Shown piece after piece: positions 1 to 12,700 of a stretch of 64,000 nucleotides of DNA. The stretch is from Diatrype stigma (taxonomy: Eukaryota; Ascomycota; Sordariomycetes; Xylariales; Diatrypaceae). Under the pieces are notes generated by a model. That model was not told where the DNA came from. It did not search any database and worked only from the letters and a program-made list of their open reading frames with translations. How positions within the stretch are numbered: position 1 is the first letter of the stretch; the number at the start of each line of letters is the position of its first letter. The stretch covers positions 180,051-244,050 of the forward strand of contig JAKJXP020000074.1 of the NCBI GenBank assembly GCA_022225965.2. Reading direction: 5' to 3'. A program made the position numbers and the translations under genes.

Positions 1-3000
1 CACCGCCTAGTCCCCCCATGTGGCAGTCAACCCCGATGAGGTCATAGATCTCTTGCTTGCCGTCTTCCTTTTGAAGTACACGGGAAGTGATGTCTAGATT
101 CTCTAATGGAAAATCAACTAGCACATCGATCTTGTCTCGTCGGAACCCGCTGGAGCTGAACCTCTTGAGGTGCATAACCAGGATATCAGGAGTCTTCCAG
201 AGGTCAAATTTCTTGCTGGCACGGCGGTGCTCTTTGCAGCGAGGACAATACCACATATCTTGCTCTGAGAGGATCTCGTCACGTTCGAATTCATCCAAGC
301 AAGCCTCGATGGTGATGCCATTCTTACGGCGCCTCGTCCGGGCCTGCTGGGCCTTATCCAATTCAGGGTCAGGCAGGGTTTCGCAGTTATCCCAAGTTGA
401 GTCGCGGCCAAACATCTCTACATAGGCATCTTCTGCCCAATCGACTATGATACCTTCTTTGAGGCGAATGAGAGGACCTCCATCAGCGACTGGCTCTTCC
501 ATGTCGAAATGATCAACTTCGAATGGCTTTCGTTTGTCCTTCTGGGCTTGACGTTGCTGTTGCTGATATCTCTTGTTACCCTTATTGCCGTAGACTTGAC
601 GAGGCTTCATCTTCTTGCGACTACCTGCAACCTTAGCACCGGGCCTGGGTTTGGATTTCTGTCTGTGAGGTAGGGGCTGAGACTGTAGGCCAAGTCAGTA
701 AAAATCATCTCCAAGTACTGCTTCCTCTGTATGCTGGACATCCCTCCGGCCTCTGCCTTTGCGGTTAGTGCTTACCTTGACAGCAAAGGAATCATCGTCC
801 TCGCTTTCGTCTGCCATGCGGGTTGGGGCCGTGTCAGTACTTGGTCGTGATGCTGCATCGTCAGAGCTGCTCTCTTCATTTGACGCAGTGCCATTAGTTG
901 CATCATCAAACTGATCTTCCGATAAAGCTGCCTCGGGGGGAATGCGGGAAGATAGTTTCGGGAGCTCCTTATCCTCCGTGAAACCGTGTTGTCCCGTCGG
1001 TAACCAAGTATTCCCTTCCGTCCAATACCCCAGTTCGAACAAGTTCTGTAATATTGGCGGGAGGAGCTTCTTGGAAGAGGGTTTCACCCAAGAAGGCTTC
1101 GTTTGGTTGAAACGGTGTCTTGAGGGATGGCTAGGATCATGAGTCAGCGTGAGCACAGGCCTGAGATAGATACATTTTGACACACCTTTGGTTTGAATCG
1201 TTCGTAGGGCTTCCATTGCTCTTAGCAGCGGTCGCATCTTTCATGTGAACATCTACTATGTCATCTTCGCCCTGAACAGACTGAGCAGCAACCTTGCCTT
1301 CACTGGAGGAACCAAAATCAGAGCCGTTAGTGCCAATCAGCTCGGGTTCAGTACTGTCTGAAACCTCTGGCTCCTCTGCGAAGACCGTATGTCGAGAAAG
1401 GGTCGCTACTTTCTCAAGAACCTTCCGTCGGATGGCGTCCTCGCTTCTGGCCTCTTCGGGCGTGACAGTAATGAAGAACGGAACGGAGGTAAAGGTCCAG
1501 CGTCGTGCCCCTGAATATCCTCGGAGAACCGGTCGTCGCTGAATGACGGGCACTAATAAGTTGTCTGCTTGTTCATCATCCCATGACACAGAGGCGTTGT
1601 GCTCCTCTTCGTCAATGAGCGATCTATAAGTCGTGCCAAGCTTTTGTTGTTTCTGCGCCTTTCCTCCATAATTCGTGGGCTTCGCTTCGAGCTCGAAGAA
1701 CAAGACATTATCGTTGGTTGCTATCTCATCAGCTGCACACGCTAGATCGGCATAGAACCTGTAAAACTTATTCTTCCACTCTTCTGCCCCAAACAGTCGC
1801 TCTACCGGCACCCCTGTACGGGTCGAGATGAACTCCTTTAAGCTTTTAATGCTTGCGTGCTTATCGAGTTCCACCCGGATCTGAATAGGATAGTCATTGA
1901 GAGGGAAAAACTTGATCGTGTGATGCCATTTATTTTCGATTGGGAGAGGCAAGGTCAAGTTGTTGAAAGGATCAAAGGTAATGCTGACTTTCCCGCAGTC
2001 CGGGCAGACGAGCGTTGATTTGTAGAGACCAGTGAAGAGGTCGGCAATAACAGAATCATCGCGCTTCTTGGTGATATCCCAGACTTGCTCAGCCATTTTT
2101 CGGATTGCTTCGGGGTCATTAATCATGTCATCGGTTGAATCTGGTTTCTCAATGTAAGGCTTCTTCTTGATTCGACTGAGGTCTTCCTGCAACCCGTCCA
2201 GCAAGAACCCGACAAACTCTTGAGAATCCTGTTGGCCATAACCAGAAAAGGAGGGTGCATATCGACCGATGGTGTTCTTGAATTGTCGGGGTGTTACGGA
2301 TGCTGGGGGCGGATCCCGGTAGATATCTTCTAGCAGGTGGGCATAAGTGGCTGCGACGTCGCCATTGTGGGCAAGAACGTTGTCCTTGTTCAGCTCCTTC
2401 TTCCATTCTTTGGAGAGGAAGTATTTCGTCAGCTCTTCCACACTTCTCACACACTGGAGAGCCGCATTCATATAGCAAGTGTTTCCCAAATTACTTAATC
2501 CAACACAGCCCAGCGTACGCCCAGACTTCTGCGTCCTACCACGAGTGACCGGGCCTGACGGTGCCGGACTGGTCCGCCCGCTCTTGATAGCTCGGTTTTG
2601 GTTTTGTACCGTAAGGCTAGCCGAACTATTGCGTGTTGGAAGAGACGCCGAGGCTCGAGACGGGGAGTATTTCGAGACATATTCAAAGCCCTCTATATGC
2701 TCATCTAAGACGAAAGATTGATCTGTTGTGATGCCTAGGGTGCTAAGTGTTGCGTGGCCGTTGTATTTAGGATTATTGGTGTGATCGGTCATGTCGACCT
2801 TCTCTCTTTCAGAGTCGTCCAAGGCCATAAAGGGGTCCACATCCACAAGGAGGCCATCGAAAGGCGCTGCCAGCTTGTCTGATTTATTATCATGATCAGG
2901 TGACGCAGGTGGCGTGGGGTTTGAGCCACCAGGTGGGGTAGGTTTATGAGGAACAGTCCATGCTTGAACACGACGGCCAAGATTAATATTTGCGACGTTC

Positions 3001-3911
3001 TTTGCTTGGGCTAAAAGCTTGTTGTACTGAAGTGACCGGCTACGTGCAAGTTTTGGCGGTGGTGGCCTGCTAGCCTTGAGTGTCTGGTCGATAGCGATAG
3101 GGCTGTTGGGAGACCAGAGACGGTGTACGGTCAAGACTACTGGGTGCAGCTCGAACGAGGGATGTTCAAAGGTGTTGTTTTGGCTGAAGTCGTGAGCAGT
3201 CCGACGAATGGGGATCTGGCCTGGCTTTAGCCCTGGCCATTGCATGAGAAGATCCCAGGCGGCTGGAGGAAGGATCTCAACCCGCTCCATATCAATGCCC
3301 TCTCGTAAGCGTACGAAGTTCTTTGTTAGCTCGCTTTCGACACTGCCAACACAAGGGTCCCGTATGACCTCCCATATGATGTCTGAATTGTCTATAGGTT
3401 CGATAGAGGACAAGTCATCAACGATAGTCTTCGACGACGGGCCATCTGGCAACACCTTCGAAAGCCATTGTTTTGAGACAAGATATCCCTCCTGGCCCTC
3501 TCTGTACCGAGTGGCCTTCATCTCCTCAAGCAATGCTTTGATTGTCTTGAAATGTGCCTCTATCGACGGCGGAGGTATAAGGGCTACACACGTTAGCGAA
3601 ATCTAGAATGCAACCGTGACACTTGTCAGAGGCTCACCTGAACTCGTAGTCGCGGATGTAGCAGGTTCTTCGTTGGAAGTATTCGGTCCATCAGCCATGG
3701 TTTCATCCTGTGCAGTCTCCGAAGTCCCTTTCGTTTCCTGCGACGTCGAACCTGCCCTTGTTGCACTATTACTGGTGGCAACTGGTGATGGGGGAGCTGC
3801 AATCATGTCTACATCTTCCTTGGCGTCTAGCTCTGCATCAGGGTCCATACTGGACGCACGTCTCTTCAAGGGCGAGGAAGCTCTGTCCGGTACTTCGGCA
3901 GCACCGCCCAT
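1..3911 (-). CDS. Ubiquitin carboxyl-terminal hydrolase, Ubp12/USP15 type (3' end cut by window)
   Basis: This is a cysteine protease that removes ubiquitin from proteins. Exons read on the minus strand are 3911-3638, 3583-1186, 1130-776 and 682 to beyond base 1; phases agree at all three introns. A DUSP-like domain (YREGQEGYLVSKQWL) precedes the catalytic domain, whose Cys box reads GLSNLGNTCYMNAALQC. Zinc-ribbon cysteine pairs CPDCG and CPRCKEH are visible. The window stops at CHMGGLGG, just before the expected catalytic His box (GGHYTAY-type in the family), so the active site is incomplete here. An acidic Ser-rich insert separates the two halves of the catalytic domain, as in USP4/11/15. 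The start is uncertain: 3911 is the first in-frame ATG, but the frame stays open to about 4385 and encodes a KKRK nuclear-signal-like stretch, so an upstream exon may carry the true start. Confidence 0.9.
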
Positions 3912-4763
3912 AATAGCCCGATGGTGGGTGGTCTTGGTGAACGGCGAAGTGCTCCTGATGGTGGGGTGGACGCTCGTGGCGCTGGAGTAGGGCTCAGAGC
4001 CAGGGGTGTCAGCACCACGATCGCTCTCCAGAGTCAGTTCTGCGTATGCTCCAGACGGCGAACTAGCTGTACTAGAAGCGTATTCGGTGAAGCTGGAGCT
4101 ATTGCTGGTTTGCAAGCGCGGAGGAAGGCTCGACGCAGGAGGCAGCGAGTCAGCACGCAGGTAGGCGGGTGAGACGACAGTGGAAGCGGTCGAAGTGGTG
4201 GAAGAGGCCGAGAAGGAAAAGTTGAGATCGATGTCTTGTTCGCAGGACTGGATTGGGAAATCGGGGGATTCTCTGGAGTTCTGGGGCTCGTCTTTGGCGG
4301 ATTGGCGGGTTGAAATCTTCCTTTTCTTTGAAGAAGACGTCTTGACGGCGAGCTGCCTTGGCAGCTCTAGAACATTCAGCGTGACTTATACGGAGGGGTT
4401 TGGTGCTGATGCAGACTGCCAAAGAATGACTGTGGTTTGTGACTATGACAACGTCTTCGGGTGGGCAGAAGAGACAAACCCGTTGGTGCTAGGGACTCTG
4501 AGGAAGCTGAGGACTATGACGGCAGGAGTGGAGGGAGCGGGTGGAGGGAGTCGGCAAAGAAATATTGACTCCAAGGCTGTCTGTCTGTCTGGTCCAGGTT
4601 GTTGTGCATTAGCCTACCCTACATAAGTAGGTGGTAGAGCGTCTGCGCCGGTGTGCCTCTGTAATGGAGGGTTTGGTGAGGGCCAAATGACCATGCATGT
4701 AAATAAGAGGTAAGAGGTAAGTAAGTTTAGAGGCAAGCGGCAAGAGGTCAGCGCTGTAACACG

Positions 4764-4810
4764 GAATACCGCAATGCCGCAATACCGCAATACCGCAATA
4801 TCACAATACC
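4764..4810. repeat. Period-9 tandem repeat
   Basis: About five imperfect copies of a 9-bp unit resembling ACCGCAATA. It is a noncoding microsatellite-like tract upstream of the deubiquitinase gene. Confidence 0.7.
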
Positions 4811-4982
4811 GTCTGGCCGTGATACTGTGATACCCGGAGCTGGATAATGAAATGCAGGAATGCACGGGAGACAGGCACTCTTCAACGCTGGTTGGTTACA
4901 GGCTGTTCATATCTGATTATCGCTGGGAGGGCTGGAAGATAGCGGTATGGCTGTATGGCTGGTGGGGATGCAGTTCTGGCTT

Positions 4983-5041
4983 GAATGCTTGGGTGCTTGG
5001 GTGCTTGGATGCTCGGATGTTCAGATGCTAAGATGCTTGTG
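4983..5041. repeat. Degenerate period-9 tandem repeat
   Basis: About six diverging copies of a TGCTTGGGT/TGCTCGGAT-like unit. The copies drift from left to right, suggesting an old tandem expansion. Confidence 0.6.
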
Positions 5042-6496
5042 TGGGTGTATGGTTGTATGGGTGGAAATACGTAACGCTGCGCCCGCTACACATACTTTGG
5101 TGCAGTAAAAACAGCAAAAATACAGAAAGTCGGTGCCTGGCGTGAAATTGTATAGGTAGGTAAGTATTGTACTAGGTGGGTAGTCTAGTGGGTGGTGGGG
5201 GAGAGCAGACATGCTAACAAAAATTTCAACTTCTGATAAGTCATGGAGGTAGGTACTTTGGAGTACCATCTGCACGGTAGTTACAGCTATCACTACATTG
5301 AGAGTACCTCTACTGCCTCCCCGTTAACCCACATGCTGTGATGCCTGACAGTGCCGTAGTCCGGTGGCCAATGCACATTCACCATCGTGGATGTCTGCAC
5401 GCAACTTCATATTGCTGTTGTTGTAGAATCAACAGGAACTTGTGCTAAATCACTGCAGGTTTTGTGGTTGTTAACTACCGAATCACCGATGTGCCTGTAT
5501 AACTGTAGGTATCGCTGCCTACATACAGGTACTACATACATGTACCTGTATACCTAGGTATGTATGTATGTAGGTGTTTCAAGGCCAGGCAGATACCAGA
5601 CGTGTAAAGGACATGTATACCAGGTAGGTAGGTACCTCATTAAACCTTCTTGGGTATTCTGGACTCTGGAAAGTACAGGCGAAACAATAGAAACTTGCAA
5701 AGAACCTTGGTCTATATAACACCAGGCAGGTACCACGCACATGTTTGTTGGCTGCCATCCCCTCATTCACTTACACACCGAATTCACTTTTATTCACTAA
5801 GGTTAGCTTTGACTAGAAACTGCTACCGTAGCGACTTAGGCGGGGCTGACTTGACTTCCTTAATCCATTTGTAGCAACCACATAGTGCGTGTAATGGTAA
5901 TGGGTATGGGTGTATACATTAAGTACATATGTACCTCCTATAGTCATGATCGATATGTTATACTCGCTGGTGATTTTCTAAACACGCATCTGCTCTGAAA
6001 AGTATCTTCTATAATGTTGAGTAATTACCCCTAGGGAATTATACCCAAGCAAGTGCAAGGTGCAAGGCATGTAAGTTCCAAGGCCAAGAGCCTATGCAAA
6101 TCTGGCTATAGTCTATAGTTTAAATTCATAGATGCTTCCTCCCCCTCACCTATAGCTTATCTCTATCACGCCTTTCCTCCACATCAATACAGACTAAGAG
6201 ATCATCCCCTTTAGCTTTCATAGCCAGTGGCGGGAGGAAAACATACTTTCTTGTTTTTTCTTATTCCTGCAAGTCAACCACACGTCTTTTGGGCTCTAGC
6301 TAGCATGATGATACACTATAAAATCGAGTTATCAGCACTCCTATCCTCTATGTGCTCTGCCCCTTCTCTCTTTCTATAGCGAGTTCCAACGCCTTGCACA
6401 CATTAGCATACCTATGTATAGTCATTCCGACCCATGTATCCTTGGCCCGTTCATGATGACCAAGCACCTTGATGTTCGTTGCGTTATCTTACCCCC

Positions 6497-9400
6497 TTAT
6501 AGCTTCGAGTCTATGTCTTCGAACTCGCTGAGGTCCCTGACGGGACGGGCCCCCGCGCTAGCAACGAGGCTGGCCTTGAAATCCCGGACGTCCTTGATCT
6601 CAACTGGCACCGTGCCATTCGTGGGGACAGCGTCTTTGCCGTTTGTGACTGTGTCGTTTTCCTGCGTGTCCGGGTTGCTGCTCTGTGCCACTAGGTCCAC
6701 GACGAGTTTGGCACGTGTTGGCGAAGCAGGCGCAATGTAGGTCGAGTAGAACTCAATCATCTCCGACTTGGTGAGGGCGCTGACTTGCGCTGCGTCTTCC
6801 TGGGCTGTACACGGACTGATTAATCACTGGCAATCGTAGAAAGATAATATGGGGGTGGGGGTGGGGTTGCAACTCACCGGCAGCAAAGTCATAGTACTCA
6901 TTGGAAATTTGCGCCCAATGCCTGTTGGTCTCTTGGTCGAGATTCTTCAACTTCTCAAGACGCTTGTTTATCACGCTTCTCTTGTGACTCTCGAATTCAT
7001 CGTCACTCATGGTGGCTATCGTAGTGGCTTGCGATGCGAGGAAGACATCGATGCGCGACTCGAGGTAGTCTGCGGCTTTTTCGCTTTGTATGATGAAGCG
7101 GAAGCCGTAGGTCGTCGATCCGCCTCGCATACCACTAAAGACGACGTACCCAAGCTGTTCCTTAGTTCGCAGCTGGTCGAAGGCCGGTTCGTGAATGAAC
7201 TGATCAAGCAGCTGTGTTTTTGCTCGAACTTTACGGTCCCCCTTATCGCCAATATAAAGGTAATACTCGATACAGTGGTTGACGTTGCCCGGATCCTTCA
7301 GAGCCCTCTTGTAGATGAAGTTGGAACCTGGGGGGAGGATCAACGACCTCATTATAGGCCACTCTTCCTTCGGCAGAGGGTGAGGCTTCAGGATAGCCTC
7401 AATTGTGTCTGTCAGCTTCAGGGCATCCTGCTTGTGCGCGTTCCCATGCACATATGCCTCGATATGAATCTGTGACATGACCTGCTTGTGGAATCCCCTG
7501 ACAGATTCGGCGGTGACGTTGGGCAACTCCTCCACGAACTGCTCCACGACATAGTCATTCTCCGATGTGAGCCACGAGAGATAGTCGCCCACTTGTTGGT
7601 AGGGTTGTTGCCATTCCCAGTTCTGATATCCCCTGATCAGGCGTTCTTTGATGATTTCAAAGCGATCCTCCTTGATCTCGAGGTCTCGCATAGTAATGAG
7701 GACTTGCTCAAGAAGCACTGGGAGCTTGTCGTTGTATCCGGATACTTCAACAAACAGTCCGGGGGAATGAAGGGCGACGTTGTACTGCAAACCAGCTAAT
7801 TCGGCACCGTAGGAGTATTCCTCTAGCGCATCACGTACCAAGTCTGTGAAGACTTTGGCCTTGACCGAATTGGCTGCTGAGGCAGATATCAAACGACTCC
7901 TACAGCTCACTATGAGGTTGGTCTTCGGGACCCAAAAGGTATCGTCCTTCTTCCACCATGTTCGGGCGATTTTGTCGTTGCGAATTACGTGTGGCGCCAA
8001 GGCAGGGTCTTTGACTTCTCTCTTTTCGACTTCGAGCTTCGTCGGGATGAACTGGTTCGCGTGGGGTAGATGTAAAGCAGCTAGCCGGTTCTTCGCAGTA
8101 CTTTTCATAGCAGTCTCTAGTTCCGCTACAAAATCTCCCGGAATGTGCTCCGATTTGTACTCTGTGCCGTACCACTTTTCTTTTTGATCCCAATCACCAG
8201 GGAAGTCCCTGGATACAATGGTCATTCGGAAATTGTCGGGCCTCAGGAGCTCTAGTCCCTTGGTGATGGCCGAAGGATCGAATTTCCGGAAGAGGCTACC
8301 CCCACTCAGAAGCCACTCACGCGGCAAAGGTTTCTGCATCACGGAGCTGATCCTGCTTGTAAAGCGGCTTGCTGGGGTTTTCTGCTTGAACTTGAAGTCC
8401 ACATCAGCCATGCCTTTCTGCTCTTGAAATATCCATTCCTGGGGTGGCGTTTCCCGGAGCAAGGATACGTATTGGAAAAACACCTTGACGATCTCCTTGT
8501 AATGCTTCAGCCCCTGCAAATCGCTGTCAGTATGTCAGAAATTTAGATGACAGTAGGTTCATTCTTACCTCTTTGGTCAGTCGAACCTGGAAATCGAATA
8601 TACCAGGAGTGCCGGAGCAAACGGGATATGCGCCAGCGCTCAGTGTATTGGCCCAACCTTTCGACTTGATGTACGACATGATACTACCGGGCCCTTCATG
8701 TCCGATGAGGTGGCTGATATACCGGCTTGGTTGTGACTCGTATAGATTTTCCTCGTCAAGAAAAGGGAAATAAAGGTTTAGCTCTCTCGAATCCATGACA
8801 GGCTTTGCAAACGTTTGCAAGCAAAGGTACTCTTTAGTAAATGGCGTTTCTGCCTCCCAGCGGTTTTGCGGTAGATCTTTGTTGGGCACCCCGGAGAATA
8901 GTTCGGCGACCCATGTTTCAAGCACGTCAAGCGGCTCCCGCCCAAGCACGACAAGCTTCATGCGATTGGCAGAGTAGTGTTCCCCATGGAACTCGATGAA
9001 CTTCCGTCGAACGTCTACTCCTTCGGCCTCTGGCTTCGTCTTGAGCACCTCGAAGTTTCCGGTAGAGAAGTGGCAATACGGGTGCTTAGGGTTAGAAAGA
9101 CTCTTCTCGAGCTGGTTTAAGCGCCAGGTGTCACTTTGCAGGTTTTTCTTGTTCTCTGAATCAACAGCCCGTAGCTCACGGTCCAGAGTTGATGAAAGGA
9201 AGAGAGGCTCGATGAAGAACTGTGCAAAGCGATCCAAGCCACCGTATAGTGGCGAAGGGTTAGAGGCCGACGGCTCTTCGCCATTGCTGGGCTTAGCAGC
9301 AATGTCAAAATAATAGTTCGTATTGGTGGCACCCGTATAGGCGTTAGAACTTCCCGAGTGTGATGAGAGGTAGACATTGTAGGCATTTTCTACCGGATAC

Positions 9401-9749
9401 TTCTTCGTGCCCATGAACAAAAGCTGGAGTAGTTCAGTATTGGCGCCTCTTTCATATGTTGGTCGAACTAGATGCAACTCACATGTTCTACAGCATGGGC
9501 CATGCCAGGCATGTCACTCTCGTCGCTGAAGTTACCCACACCAACATCCAGAGCTGCGCTGGCCTTGTCGGTCTCGGGGTCATGAACAAGCAGAGCCTCT
9601 AGCCGGTTTGGGAGCCGAATGACTCTATACGTCCGGTCATCTAACGAAGGCGTTTCCAGCTGATCGGTGACTCGCTCGACCGGTCTCTGTCGATGGTCGC
9701 ATGTCGTGCTCTCAGCAGCGGCCGCTGATTGCGGCCCCGAGGGACTCAT
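6497..9749 (-). CDS. Insulin-degrading enzyme-like M16 metalloprotease (insulysin/Ste23 type)
   Basis: This zinc peptidase of the pitrilysin family degrades short peptides inside a closed chamber. Exons are 9749-9483, 9423-8569, 8513-6878 and 6804-6497; the total is 3066 nt, giving 1021 residues, the usual family length. The inverted zinc motif HxxEH (HAVEH, residues 85-89) ends exactly at intron 1, which is followed by LLFMGTKKYP. The third zinc ligand lies in the ELRAVDSENKKN segment. Four M16 half-domains fit the length, with typical IDE text such as TKEQLGYVVFSG in the C-terminal half. The last three residues are SKL, a canonical type 1 peroxisomal targeting signal; animal IDE also carries a PTS1-like end. 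Family assignment is firm. Dual cytosolic and peroxisomal location is inferred. Confidence 0.95.
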
Positions 9750-12700
9750 AGTAGCTAGCTGGGGGTTGTCACGAAGCACCGCGAAACGTGTAAGTGAAAC
9801 GAAGCTGAAAATGAAAGTAAAGGCGGGAAGTTGAAGTTGCTTTCTTTTGCTCTGACTACTAGGACTTAGATATAAGCAGCGGGACACTGGAGTTGCCACT
9901 TTTGATTCACGGACGTCAAAAAGATGGGACGGAAGACGCAATAGTGTCGCTAGTAACAGTGGGGACGCTAGCGAAGAGGTCGGACAATCTGTAGCTTGCG
10001 GATATACCAGCGAGTCGGAATAGATTAGTTGCGTCAAACACTAACAAAGGTGTGATAAAGGTAGGTATGCAAGTGTATACCTATAGGTATGTTTGTCAAC
10101 CTGGGCCCAAGGGTTCTCAACGGCAATGGGGAATGCTGCTATAGTACGGCTGGGCTCGGCGTTAAAACGCTTGTTTGTGCAAGGGGTAAAGGCCGAGTTT
10201 ATCGTGGCAAGTGTTCCTATTCTGTTGCACTAGTTGAAAAGCTGGAATGAAGACAATATGCCTACGCTGTGAGTGGTAAAGGTGAATTCCTATCAGATAG
10301 GTATTGCTCTGTTATTGGACCAGACCTCGGTAGGAGACGTGTTGGTAACACGTTGGACCAACTACCTTGACGGGCTGTGGCATTCGAGGATGAAGACCTC
10401 GAACGACAGACCAAGGCAAGACCAGATGGAAAGATTGCTGTTGTATAAATATATATATCAGGTTTACACCTGCAATGTATGAAAACTGCAGCTTACCCGG
10501 AAGTCTTTCAGCCTAGGGGGAACCCGTGCGGTTGCGCTATATCTATAGTCAACAGCCGCGGATTAGATCCGAAAACTATGTAACAACTCAAGTAGTTAGC
10601 CTGATGTACGTCTCAGCTGAGTTGATATGCTCACTAAAGCATGAGTAATTATGTAAGATCTTATGGGGACAAAAGCTCGCTTGATCATGAGGTCGTGTTT
10701 ACAGTGTGCAGTGGAACATATGTAGTCAGGCTCAGCTCGGTGTGTACATCCGACTCGGGGATATTTGAGAGGTCGGGTGGTAATGTGGACGGATATAGGT
10801 AACTCATGGAAGCCAAAAGGGGAGATGTATGGCGTATGAGATCCAGAGTGTTAGAGAAGGTGCTGGTGGGACAAAATAAGCAAGTCATGGCTAATCGAGG
10901 ATGAGTCTTGCGTCTTGCGTCTTGCGTCTTGCGTCTTGCTGGTTGATTACCTTTCGAATGTTGGCATTAATAAAGGGATGGGTATGTATGCAATGCAAAT
11001 CAAGGCAATCAAGGGTGGCCGTATATACGCCGTATAATACCTATATGTACCTAGGTATGCACAAAGCAGCTCTGGTATGCAGGTATCGAGAGCCAATTGG
11101 ATGCAGGTGTGCGTTGATGGAATTTCAGAAAGAATCTTGGAACCTCCTTGAAGTCCGCCAGGAAGAAGGATCGGTCCTTCGCGGAACCCGACAGTCAGGT
11201 ACGGCGGCAGCTGGGCGGAAGAGCTGCGATGCGACTCGTTACCAAGCGAGTGGGAATGTTGCGGATCGCGACAAGGAGGCGTTTATTTTCTTGAATGGAC
11301 CAGGCTTCCCGTCGAGTCAGCTGGGTAGGCGATACCTCTTCTTGGGCGATCTCTGGAGAGAGGGCGAAGGGGGCCGGCAGTTAATCTGTGATGTATGGGT
11401 GTATGTATGTACGTACACGTGTAGGGAGGAGCCTAGCCGCTATATTGCCTGTATGTAGGTATGTAGGTATGTATGTAGTAGGTAGGTACTAGGTAAGTAG
11501 GACCGCTATAATTATAGCAACAACGGCTGAAGGGGCCGCAAAGGTTAGTACCTACTTAGATATCAAGAGGCAGGCTGGCAGGCAAGGGAATATTGTGGTT
11601 TATGTATGCAAGTGGCTCAAACGAATAGCTCGGGCAGTCTAGACTTATCAAGTACTATTTGTCTTTTTGCGGGCTGAAACCAGTGCACTTCTGAGTGAGC
11701 CTGTCCGCTGCAATTCGAGAAGCAGGAAAGTGACATTGTTTCGTACTTAAGTATTTGAGTAGCAGATCTAAACTCCTCTGCCGCCCAACGGTCCATTGGG
11801 AATCAAGCAGGACACCAAGATGGATGGAATGGGGACACCTACGCTAGTAGATGCATACATCTATTCTACCTCGATCTGCTCGATCCATGTCAGCATCGGT
11901 ATTATATGTAATATGTATTGTGCAGTAGTTAGATCCAGCTACATACCTAGGTACCTACCTAGGTATTGCTATCTGTATACTACCTATAGTATGCAGGTCG
12001 GTAAAAGACAAATGTGAGCACGTGCATAATAAGGCACTCAGTACTACGTTGTGCTGCGTGAATACCTAGCCCAGACTGCCCAGCCTACCAGCCTCTGGGC
12101 GCTAATGCTTGGCTTATAATGTGGGGGAGGACAATGATTATATGCGAGTAGGTATGGAGTATACATGGCAGACAGGTATATAAGAATTGGAGCGGAGTGC
12201 TTGGATCTAGATATCCTATTATAAGTGATGGGTCATATGTACTATAGGGGCGGGTAAAGATCATACTGCATCCGTACCGGCGCCAATAGAAATTGACGGT
12301 CTTGATGGTTGATAGTTGAGAGGTAGACGGTGACAATCTGTCTACAGAAGTCTATGCAAGCGCATACCTTGAGCTACGGTAATAAGAGTCCGGGCCGTGT
12401 CAGTAGTGTCGAGCCAGAATGGTTTATTTGTAACGCTGGCAGCGTTGGGTGAAAATGAGTAGAGGGGCTTGGATAAATCGTAGATAACTCGTAGACATTG
12501 TTTTGTAAGCCAAGCGATAGCTTAAAAGGGGGAGTGTACAGAGTCCCATAGGCCGCCTCTACTCTTTTGATAGTAGTATATTACCATTACCCCAGCAAGA
12601 ATAATCAAAACAAAACCGCGTGTTTCGCCGACCATTATGCATAACATCATACTAGCAAACTACAATAGACCTCTACTAATGTTCCAGTCTGACTATACAA

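Larger units (their letters stand above)
3912..6496. other. Intergenic region with short tandem repeats
   Basis: I see no convincing gene. The first 475 bases may still be coding, because the deubiquitinase frame stays open there without an ATG. The remainder is AT-leaning with a period-9 repeat at about 4764-4810 (unit like ACCGCAATA), a degenerate period-9 TGCTTGGGT-like repeat at about 4983-5041, and several GTAGGTATGTATG-type runs near 5520-5580. Confidence 0.6.
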
